Assembly (NCBI GenBank): GCA_965178525.1
Contig: CBCXVS010000147.1
Location: 1-18,321 of the forward strand
Source: CBCXVS01 sp965178525
GTDB lineage: Bacteria > Tectomicrobia > Entotheonellia > Entotheonellales > Entotheonellaceae
DNA length: 18,321 nucleotides
Direction of reading: 5' to 3'
In this document: piece by piece, positions 7,660 through 13,531 of the stretch
Layout of the letters: every line of letters starts with the position of its first letter
Position numbering within the stretch: the stretch's first letter is position 1
Notes under the pieces: model-generated
What the model saw: only the letters and a program-made list of their open reading frames with translations
Databases searched by the model: none
Told to the model about the DNA's origin: nothing
Program-made: the position numbers and the translations under genes

Positions 7660-8187
7660 TTGGTTATCCGAGATGATCGGCAGATGAAAGCCTTAACCGG
7701 TGTGTCTCAGACGCAATTTGACTTCTTGCTGCCCGCCTTCAGCCACGTCTATCAACAGGCTCAGCAAAAACGCTATGAGGAGGGTGTCCAAGCTGGCAAA
7801 CGCAGCCGAAAGCCGGGTGCAGGTATCAAAGGCAAATTACCCACTCTGTCAGACAAACTCCTGTTCGTTCTATATTATTACAAGACGTATCCGACGTTTG
7901 ATGTTCTTGGTGCACAATTTGGTATGGTACGTTCGAAAGCGAATGAAAATCTCCATAAGCTCTCTCCCATCCTGTATGACACGTTAGTGCAGTTAGACCT
8001 CATGCCTTATCGAGAGTTGAAGACCCCAGAGTCATTGAGGGAGGCGTTGTCAGGTGTGGATCAACTGATTATTGATGCGACTGAAAGAAGCTATCGCCGG
8101 TCACAAGATGAGACGACCCAACGTGAACACTATAGTGGTAAAAAAAAGCCATACGCTGAAAAATACAGTGATGTCGATGCCGGATAA
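7660..8187 (+). CDS. IS5-family transposase, frame A (N-terminal part), copy 1
   Basis: The N-terminal half of a DDE transposase: a helix-turn-helix type DNA-binding region (residues 1-110; TLSDKLLFVLYYYKTYPTFD, then FGMVRSKANENLHKLSP) and the start of the catalytic domain with LIIDATERSYRRSQD, where the Asp of DATE is the first catalytic residue. The frame runs off after HYSGKKK at an A8 tract and ends at a stop that does not fit the family. The start is probably TTG 7660 or ATG 7684; neither has a strong ribosome site. Full-length transposase needs a +1 shift into frame B. Confidence 0.85.
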   Translation: MVIRDDRQMKALTGVSQTQFDFLLPAFSHVYQQAQQKRYEEGVQAGKRSRKPGAGIKGKLPTLSDKLLFVLYYYKTYPTFDVLGAQFGMVRSKANENLHKLSPILYDTLVQLDLMPYRELKTPESLREALSGVDQLIIDATERSYRRSQDETTQREHYSGKKKPYAEKYSDVDAG

Positions 8188-8584
8188 ATGGATCGTCTTT
8201 CTGGGCCGTACGTTTAGTGGTCACAACCATGATTACAGCATGTTAAAACAAGAGTTCCCACCGGACTTAGACCGGTTTAGTGACGTAGAAGTTTGGGTGC
8301 ACCTGGGTTATCAGGGGATTCAGTCGGACTACAAAGGCGAAATGCTTGAGATTCCACACAAGAAACCCCGGAAGAGCAAGACGAATCCGACTCCAGAATT
8401 GACGGCGGAGCAGCAGGCGGCGAATTATGCCGTGAGTCAAGTTCGCATCTTGATCGAACATGCCATCGGCGGTATGAAGCGTTTCAACATTTTGGTGCAG
8501 CGTTTCCGCAACCGCAAAGATCACTTTGAGGATGATTCGGTGGGCATCTGGGCTGGGCTAGGGAACCTGATCTTATGCTATTGA
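8072..8584 (+). CDS. IS5-family transposase, frame B (C-terminal catalytic part), copy 1
   Basis: The C-terminal half of the same transposase in the +1 frame. Meaningful homology starts at the A8 tract (SHTLKNTVMSMPDKW) and continues through FSGHNHDYSML, WVHLGYQGI, IPHKKPRKSK, RILIEHAIGGMKRFNIL and RFRNRKDHFED. The C-terminal Glu of RILIEH is the third catalytic residue. In WVHLGYQGI the His stands where relatives normally have the second catalytic Asp (DLGYQG). The change is GAC to CAC and is present in both copies, so the encoded enzyme is probably inactive. The upstream ATG of this frame is not a likely native start. Confidence 0.82.
   Translation: MMRLKEAIAGHKMRRPNVNTIVVKKSHTLKNTVMSMPDKWIVFLGRTFSGHNHDYSMLKQEFPPDLDRFSDVEVWVHLGYQGIQSDYKGEMLEIPHKKPRKSKTNPTPELTAEQQAANYAVSQVRILIEHAIGGMKRFNILVQRFRNRKDHFEDDSVGIWAGLGNLILCY
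8140..8147 (+). other. A8 tract at the transposase frame junction
   Basis: Eight consecutive A residues in GGT-AAA-AAA-AAG. Loss of one A (transcriptional slippage) or a +1 ribosomal shift joins frame A (HYSGKKK) to frame B (SHTLKNTV), restoring the continuous family sequence. Copy 2 has the identical tract at 11605-11612. Confidence 0.6.
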
Positions 8585-8607
8585 GGAACAACTCTAATGA
8601 GAATGCC

Positions 8608-8733
8608 CTACGGCAATCCATCATAATAATCGAGTGGCATATCGCCCAAGGAAACTTCCTCTTCGATGACGAGCCGGTCGCTATCGTCCTGGCGCAGCAG
8701 TTCGGCCAGGTAGGGATACCAGTAGAGCGCCAT
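8608..8733 (-). CDS. 41-residue ORF, hypothetical, probably a gene fragment
   Basis: A short minus-strand frame with a good ribosome site (GGAGG 6-10 bp before ATG 8733). The product starts MALYWYPYLAELL and includes DRLVIEEEVSLGDMP, then ends abruptly after YYDGLP. The composition is GC-rich and natural-looking. The sudden end close to the IS copy suggests the N-terminal piece of a longer gene that lost its remainder. No family is recognised. In the present arrangement the frame would continue past its TAG, through the IS excision point, into the split-gene frame; I regard that as chance. Confidence 0.4.
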   Translation of the reverse strand: MALYWYPYLAELLRQDDSDRLVIEEEVSLGDMPLDYYDGLP

Positions 8734-9038
8734 AGGAGCCTCCACGGGTGCCGGGCACCTCAAGCCTCACCGTGGGAGCCAGGGCACGTAGCCCCGCATG
8801 CCCGCGTCTTGTCTGTCGCTGCCATTGTGGGCAAGGAGGGGTTGCGATGTCAAGCCGGACGTCGCCGCTTGGGGAGGACATGAGATGCGGAGGCTGATGT
8901 CTCAAATTGAAGATTGATGTGACCCCTTCTTTGCTTCCTTATCGATTCTCTAACCGCATTCCCCTCATTTATTCCCTGTGGTATGATCTGATACGATGCT
9001 CATATCAAGCTGGGCATGCGATCAATAAAGGAGTTCCC
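8734..9038. other. 305-bp intergenic stretch with one candidate promoter
   Basis: GC-rich to about 8900, then AT-richer. It contains small inverted repeats (for example GGTGCCGGGCACC near 8748-8760) but no supported gene. TATGAT at 8982-8987 is a reasonable -10 for the small gene at 9039; its -35 (TTCCCC, 8959-8964) is poor. Confidence 0.35.
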
Positions 9039-9305
9039 ATGAGTACGGAACACGTCAAAGCCGATCTGCATCGATTGGTCGATGCCTTGCCGGCGCATGA
9101 GCTGCAGGCTGCCCAACGCTTTTTGGCTTACTTATATGAGCAGGGCAGCAATCCCGTCTTACGAGCTTTGATGAAAGCGCCAGCCGACGACGAGCCGGAA
9201 ACACCGGAGGAACAAACTGCTGTACAGGAAGCTCGTGAGCAGTTGGCGCGGAGCGAAACGATCCCGGATGCTGGCTTCTGGAAGCGTCTTGAGCATCAGT
9301 CTTAG
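9039..9305 (+). CDS. Orphan antitoxin-like protein (88 residues)
   Basis: ATG 9039 follows AAAGGAG at 8 bp. The protein has a helical N-terminus (LHRLVDALPAHELQAAQRFL) typed 'L..L(V/I)D.LP..EL.AA.RFL.YL', an acidic middle (APADDEPETPEEQTAVQEAR) and ends SETIPDAGFWKRLEHQS. From memory this layout (short hydrophobic helix, then DDEP-x-TPEE, then E/A-rich helix) is common in small antitoxins encoded just upstream of RelE/ParE-type toxins. No toxin follows: the next 300 bp hold no gene. It is therefore either an orphan antitoxin or the survivor of a TA pair whose toxin was removed. It is GC-rich like the host, unlike the AT-rich cargo after 9400. Confidence 0.65.
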   Translation: MSTEHVKADLHRLVDALPAHELQAAQRFLAYLYEQGSNPVLRALMKAPADDEPETPEEQTAVQEAREQLARSETIPDAGFWKRLEHQS

Positions 9306-9615
9306 GGTTGAATGGACGCTCGACACCGAGCGCGATATTAGGTTCAGCTGCTTGATCCTGAAGGGTGACGGATGCGGTGAAAAACTGACACCACACACAA
9401 GCGAATTGGAGTGTAGAAGGCGTTAACCGAATCGGTTTGACGATTGAGCAATAGAAGCCCCGAAAAAAAGAAAAAAAGGTGTGAAGAGGGATCGTTTATG
9501 CTTTGACAAGATATGGATAAAGAGTAGCCTTGTATACTCATTTTTAATTGATTCGACTTTTACAGCTATCGTGCTATAAGCGCTTTTGTATACATTGTAA
9601 ATCATGGAGAAAGTC
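9306..9615. other. 310-bp intergenic region at a composition boundary
   Basis: Base composition falls from host-like to AT-rich around 9400-9450. It includes an A-rich run (9460-9477) and ATTGAGCAAT at 9443-9452, the same decamer that flanks both IS copies. TATACT-like and TATAAG-like hexamers occur at about 9532 and 9574 and could serve gene 1, but none has a good -35 at normal spacing. No ORF with a plausible start is seen. Confidence 0.4.
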
Positions 9616-10347
9616 ATGAAAAATAACTACAATAATAAACGTTTACAGACTCTCGAAAATAATATCGATGAAATATTAGATCTCATTAATCAATATGAAG
9701 AGAAACGTTGGTTGTCTGATGATCCAAGAGAGCAACGGAATGGCGAACGGCAAATTGCTGATTTACTTCGGCTTTTGAAGGGCTATCAAACAGAGTTATA
9801 TACGCTACAGAAAAAATTCAATGAACTACAGTCCCAAGTCTCAGAAACACCCGTGTAGCAATGTCAGGATATTGGGGCGCAACTCAATGAAATAGATGGC
9901 AAACTTGATGAGCTTCTACAAGATCAGACATTCATACGAGATGCCCTCACCGACTTGCGTCGAGCCATCCTCGCATATTTCGATGATAGCCAGCAAGCTC
10001 TTCTTGTGACTATATTAGAGCAATTGAACCAGAGTCAACTGGTGATTACTCAGGATGTACTCCATGCTATCGAAACCGAGCGCATCACGGGAGGCGAGTT
10101 GCAGAAAACTTTAGACACGATGCATCAGGTACTTTCGGAGGTTCCGCAGGATAACGTCGCACTTTCTGTTCCTGAGTTAGTTTAGGCATTTGATGATCCG
10201 CAGCTTAGCTTAAAGAGCAAGTTGAAATTTTCTGTTCCGATCATCCCGTTAATTCTGTCCTATGAAGGGGAAATGTCCCTGGAAAATCGGCTGAATCTGG
10301 AAAAGGTGTGGCAATGGTTCGGTACTACATTGCGGGATAAATCATGA
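9616..10347 (+). pseudogene. Gene 1 of the two-gene island unit: helical adaptor protein with two amber codons
   Basis: A 244-codon frame broken by TAG at 9856-9858 and 10183-10185; the frame is otherwise intact to TGA 10345-10347. Residues 1-64 form a charged amphipathic helical module (LDLINQYEEK, LSDDPREQ), about 39/64 identical by hand count to the N-terminus of gene 2. The middle segment is helical (DELLQDQTFIRDALTDLRRA, then LVTILEQLNQSQL). The C-terminus has a conserved-looking motif KLKFSVPIIPLILSYEGEM and VWQWFG. The start is ATG 9616 (GGAGA 5 bp upstream); ATG 9604 has no ribosome site and lacks a match in gene 2. The stop overlaps the gene 2 start (ATGA), so the two were one operon. 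The architecture recalls adaptor/effector-associated modules of multi-domain conflict proteins, from memory only. As written it gives only an 80-residue product. Confidence 0.65.
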
Positions 10348-11157
10348 GCAATAACACGAATCATAAACGCATACGGACCCTCGAACATCATATCGATGAA
10401 ACATTAGATCTCATTCAGCGATATGAAGATAAGCTTCGATTATCTGATGATCCAAAGGAGCAACGTGATTGTGAACAGCAAATTGCTTGCCTACGCAGTC
10501 AGCTAAACGAGCATCAGACAGAGTTAAACACACTGTCTCCTACGATTCCCAAAAGCGAACCACCGGGTAGGCGTGGTGATACGGGTCATCCGATCGAGCC
10601 GCCTCTGGGTGGTACGGTCGGAAAGGGTCGGTCGGGTATAGACCTGAATTGGTTGAACGATGTGTTCAGGTCCGACGCTGCCCCCCTGCTCCTGATTCAT
10701 GGCAAGCTAGATGAACGGGCATCCGAACCTTCGCTGACGCACTATTTGACCGTGCTTTTCGAGAAGTACACGCCGCTTCTCCCACCCAAAATTCACCCCA
10801 AAGAACGGTTCTATATCGAAAAAGCGTGTCAGAACCTTCAACGACGCGACTACTCCGAACCATCATCGACGCCCAATGTAGACCTTTCATCGCAGAAAGT
10901 CTTCCCTGTCCTTGTGGGTGAACCGCCCGATGATCGGGAACTTCAGGATTTTCTTAGCAAATCGCCGCCGGGGATTCAGTTTCCCGGTATCGCAAGCAGT
11001 AGTTTGAGAGGATTTACCACGCCGAAATGCCCTGCAGATTGTGGGCTTTACTTCATGCTCAAGCAAATCGCCGATGACGCCGGTCGTGAGCAGGAGCTTA
11101 ACATCGATGTAGCGCAGATGCCGCCGAAGTACGCGAATCAAGTATCTCTCTTTAATA
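10344..11157 (+). pseudogene. Gene 2, 5' part: adaptor module plus unknown domain, cut by IS copy 2
   Basis: The intact reading frame begins at ATG 10344 (ATGA overlap with gene 1) and is interrupted by the IS after 271 codons; the apparent end NRVVPQ is IS sequence. Residues 1-64 are the helical module shared with gene 1 (LDLIQRYEDK, LSDDPKEQRD). Residues 65-98 form a Pro/Gly-rich linker. From about 100 there is a globular domain with APLLLIHGKLDERAS (112-126). This sits like the P-loop strand of an NTPase but lacks a GK[ST] motif, and is followed by FPVLVGEPPDDREL and CPADCGLYFMLKQIAD. That could be an inactivated STAND-like or other alpha/beta domain, which is speculative. The continuation is inferred to lie at 7589-6755 on the minus strand. 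Confidence 0.65.
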
Positions 11158-11167
11158 GAGTTGTTCC

Positions 11168-11680
11168 TCAATAGCATAAGATCAGGTTCCCTAGCCCAGC
11201 CCAGATGCCCACCGAATCATCCTCAAAGTGATCTTTGCGGTTGCGGAAACGCTGCACCAAAATGTTGAAACGCTTCATACCGCCGATGGCATGTTCGATC
11301 AAGATGCGAACTTGACTCACGGCATAATTCGCCGCCTGCTGCTCCGCCGTCAATTCTGGAGTCGGATTCGTCTTGCTCTTCCGGGGTTTCTTGTGTGGAA
11401 TCTCAAGCATTTCGCCTTTGTAGTCCGACTGAATCCCCTGATAACCCAGGTGCACCCAAACTTCTACGTCACTAAACCGGTCTAAGTCCGGTGGGAACTC
11501 TTGTTTTAACATGCTGTAATCATGGTTGTGACCACTAAACGTACGGCCCAGAAAGACGATCCATTTATCCGGCATCGACATCACTGTATTTTTCAGCGTA
11601 TGGCTTTTTTTTACCACTATAGTGTTCACGTTGGGTCGTCTCATCTTGTGACCGGCGATAGCTTCTTTCAGTCGCATCAA
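11168..11680 (-). CDS. IS5-family transposase, frame B, copy 2
   Basis: The encoded sequence is identical to the copy 1 product at 8072-8584, including WVHLGYQGI with His at the second catalytic Asp position and the RILIEH Glu. It needs a frame change at the A8 tract 11605-11612 to be fused to frame A. Confidence 0.82.
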   Translation of the reverse strand: MMRLKEAIAGHKMRRPNVNTIVVKKSHTLKNTVMSMPDKWIVFLGRTFSGHNHDYSMLKQEFPPDLDRFSDVEVWVHLGYQGIQSDYKGEMLEIPHKKPRKSKTNPTPELTAEQQAANYAVSQVRILIEHAIGGMKRFNILVQRFRNRKDHFEDDSVGIWAGLGNLILCY

Positions 11681-12092
11681 TAATCAGTTGATCCACACCT
11701 GACAACGCCTCCCTCAACGACTCTGGGGTCTTCAACTCTCGATAAGGCATGAGGTCTAACTGCACTAACGTGTCATACAGGATGGGAGAGAGCTTATGGA
11801 GATTTTCATTCGCTTTCGAACGTACCATACCAAATTGTGCACCAAGAACATCAAACGTCGGATACGTCTTGTAATAATATAGAACGAACAGGAGTTTGTC
11901 TGACAGAGTGGGTAATTTGCCTTTGATACCTGCACCCGGCTTTCGGCTGCGTTTGCCAGCTTGGACACCCTCCTCATAGCGTTTTTGCTGAGCCTGTTGA
12001 TAGACGTGGCTGAAGGCGGGCAGCAAGAAGTCAAATTGCGTCTGAGACACACCGGTTAAGGCTTTCATCTGCCGATCATCTCGGATAACCAA
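11565..12092 (-). CDS. IS5-family transposase, frame A, copy 2
   Basis: The encoded sequence is identical to the copy 1 product at 7660-8187: DNA-binding region and DATE first catalytic Asp. It ends prematurely after the A8 tract, as in copy 1. The shared frame break shows that it predates the duplication or is a regular feature of the element. Confidence 0.84.
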   Translation of the reverse strand: MVIRDDRQMKALTGVSQTQFDFLLPAFSHVYQQAQQKRYEEGVQAGKRSRKPGAGIKGKLPTLSDKLLFVLYYYKTYPTFDVLGAQFGMVRSKANENLHKLSPILYDTLVQLDLMPYRELKTPESLREALSGVDQLIIDATERSYRRSQDETTQREHYSGKKKPYAEKYSDVDAG

Positions 12093-12163
12093 TGACCTGG
12101 CTGGGCTCCCTCCATCGTTTGGGGGAGGATAGCCTACCTCATTAACTATTGGGGAACAACCCT

Positions 12164-12731
12164 ATTGAGCAATGGTCAATGTCGTGTTGATACTGAGTGC
12201 TTGATCCAGTTGATCGATAAGCTCCTCCACTTGCTTAGCGGTTAACTGTTTAATCCGGTCGGCACTCAGACGCGAACCGGTGTTTCGTAAAATGATGTTT
12301 TGGACACTCAGAACATTGGATGTCTGTTGTTCAACCAACTGGCATCGTTTGCGCAAGCAATCTCGAACGGCTCGCGTGGCTTTGGGGTAAATGTACCCTT
12401 GCGGTAAGATACCCAGTCGTAACCTATGAGCTAACCACTGAGCGTCCGAATAATCATTGGTATATTTAAGTCCCTCATATTGTTGAATGGCTGAGGGGTT
12501 GGCCAGATGGACGCGATACCCAGCATCCATCAAACCATCAACCAGCCAGTACCAGTTGTAGGTCGATTCGACGACAAGTCCCTTGATCCGATCCTGATAC
12601 GGCGCCAACGATTGCAGGATGAGAGCAAGTTGATTCATCAATCGTTTTTGATAGACGACCTGATCGTACTCATCAATGAGCGTGATGACGTTGTTGTTGC
12701 CATGGAGGTCAATTCCACCGTATAGTGACAT
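12164..12731 (-). pseudogene. IS110-family transposase, N-terminal part, cut by IS copy 2
   Basis: Encodes the RuvC-like (DEDD) half of an IS110/IS1111-type recombinase: GGIDLHGNNN with D8, VVESTYNWYWLVDGL with E55, and KYTNDYSDAQWLAHRL with D93 and D96. A helical stretch follows (RKRCQLVEQQTSNVL). Family members run to about 320-340 residues and have a C-terminal domain with the catalytic Ser and a 'PGIG' motif. Here only 189 codons remain, and the frame stops where the IS5-family element begins (TIAQ, with the TAG supplied at the IS junction). ATG 12731 has GAGGAG upstream. The remaining C-terminal part is not found elsewhere in the window. Inactive. Confidence 0.85.
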
Positions 12732-12878
12732 CGCGGTCTCCTCGTCGAGCTAGGCAGCTGATGATTGGTTTTCCCTCATCATACTGTAGCGCTCGATTGA
12801 GGAGCCTTCTACATGATTATCAGATGTATTTGCATTCCGTTGTTGCGCTACGATTCCCAGTGGTACAAAGGAGTTTAG
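12732..12878. other. Short intergenic region between the IS110 relic and the TA module
   Basis: This should contain the original left non-coding end of the IS110 element (in this family the leader upstream of the gene encodes a guide-like 'bridge' RNA) and the TA promoter. Short inverted motifs are present (TGATGA...TCATCA near 12761-12781; TAGCGC...GCGCTA at about 12787 and 12845). I cannot define the element end or an RNA. Confidence 0.35.
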
Positions 12879-13130
12879 ATGTCTGAAATCGAACTCACTG
12901 AAGCTCAGCACCAGGAAACAAAAGACATTCTAGCCCTTGTGGTGGGTGGTCAGCACGTCGTGCTGACACACGACGGTGTCGAACTGGCGGGGATGATTCC
13001 GATGGTCGATCTCGACAACCTGCATGCCTTTGAAGACGAGATCGACAACGAGCTGGCCGATCAGGCGCTGGCCGAACCCGGCGAGTCTATCCTCTACGAA
13101 GATGTGCGTCAGGAGCTGGGACTCCAGTGA
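12879..13130 (+). CDS. Phd/YefM-like antitoxin
   Basis: An 83-residue protein with the prevent-host-death fold layout: N-terminal strand-helix (IELTEAQHQETKDILALVVGG), the diagnostic strand pair QHVVLTHDGVELAGMIPMVDL, then an acidic helical tail (FEDEIDNELADQALAEPG) ending in SILYEDVRQELGL, which would bind the toxin. The N-terminal dimer would bind DNA and repress its own operon. ATG 12879 follows AAAGGAG at 6 bp. The TGA overlaps the GTG of the RelE-like gene (GTGA), giving coupled translation. The conserved 'V.LT..G...A..VP/IP' motif makes the call secure. Confidence 0.87.
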   Translation: MSEIELTEAQHQETKDILALVVGGQHVVLTHDGVELAGMIPMVDLDNLHAFEDEIDNELADQALAEPGESILYEDVRQELGLQ

Positions 13131-13408
13131 GATACCGGGTCGTCTTGCGCAACGCCGCCCGGCGCGACTTGGCAGCGCTTCCGCCTGCCGTGCAGCAGCG
13201 GATTGACCCGCACATCATGGGGCTTGCCGACAACCCACGGCCCTCGGGTGCGACGAAGTTGCGAGACCGGAATAATCGCTACCGCATACGCGTCGGCGAT
13301 TACTGCATCATCTACGACATTGAGGACGATGTTTGCATCGTCACGGTGGTCCAGGTTGGCCCACAGGGGCAGCGTGTACGAACGCGAGCGCCGTCGTCAC
13401 TGACGTAA
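13127..13408 (+). CDS. RelE/ParE-family toxin
   Basis: A basic 93-residue protein partnered with the Phd-like antitoxin. The family pattern is complete: YRVVLRNAARRDLAALPPAV (strand plus Arg-rich helix), HIMGLADNPRPSGATKLRD, then NRYRIRVGDYCIIYDIEDD and the last strand CIVTVVQVGPQ. RelE members cleave mRNA in the ribosomal A site, while ParE members poison gyrase. The short RYRIRVGDYCIIYDI core with Arg and Tyr residues is nearer RelE, which I infer to be the activity. The start is GTG 13127 (GTGA overlap). The length is normal and no defect is visible. It converges with glk. Confidence 0.88.
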   Translation: MRYRVVLRNAARRDLAALPPAVQQRIDPHIMGLADNPRPSGATKLRDRNNRYRIRVGDYCIIYDIEDDVCIVTVVQVGPQGQRVRTRAPSSLT

Positions 13409-13450
13409 TGAGGAAAATCGGAGGCAGAAGCGCCCGGACATGATAAACAA

Positions 13451-13490
13451 GGGATCCACGAAAAACGCGAAGAGACGCGAAGCGAAAAGG
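13451..13490. repeat. CGCGAAG-type dispersed intergenic repeat, copy 1
   Basis: GGGATCCACGAAAAACGCGAAG followed by AGACGCGAAGCG. The same unit recurs at 14526-14556 (reverse) and 17853-17916. It sits between the convergent relE-like and glk genes. It resembles the G-C-GAAGG-rich intergenic repeats scattered through many environmental bacterial genomes. Confidence 0.55.
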
Positions 13491-13531
13491 CCCCTGCCCC
13501 GTCTCCTTGTCTTTCCCCCGCCTTTATCTTT

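Larger units (their letters stand above)
7590..8594 (+). mobile_element. IS5-family (IS427-like) insertion sequence, copy 1
   Basis: A 1005-bp element with imperfect inverted ends (GGGTTGTTCCCCAATAG left; reverse complement of the right end GAGTTGTTCCTCAATAG), flanked by TA on both sides (7588-7589 and 8595-8596). It contains two overlapping transposase frames in the same direction. The TA target, ~1-kb size and two-frame transposase match the IS427 group of the IS5 family from general knowledge. Copy 2 lies inverted at 11158-12162; every stretch I compared, and both encoded proteins, are identical. Confidence 0.88.
11158..12162 (-). mobile_element. IS5-family (IS427-like) insertion sequence, copy 2 (inverted)
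   Basis: The same 1005-bp element as 7590-8594, in reverse orientation, flanked by TA (11156-11157 and 12163-12164). Identity extends 9 bp further on the transposase-5' side (ATTGAGCAAT at 12164-12173 against ATTGCTCAAT at 7579-7588) but not on the other side. The left end splits gene 2 and the right end truncates an IS110-type transposase gene. The identity to copy 1 implies recent duplication or ongoing gene conversion. Confidence 0.88.

Noticed and set aside
9616..10347. Amber codon reassignment as an explanation for in-frame TAGs
   Set aside because: TAG ends pgi, the MazF-like gene and the racemase-like gene at the positions expected from family length, and one of the four island stops is TAA.
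11228..11485. Plus-strand frame inside IS copy 2 (and its mirror in copy 1)
   Set aside because: Antisense to the transposase catalytic domain and without its own ribosome site.
7590..12162. Composite transposon formed by the two IS5-family copies
   Set aside because: Each copy has TA at its own ends but the outer ends interrupt two unrelated genes, and no duplication spans the whole unit; inversion between copies explains the split gene better.
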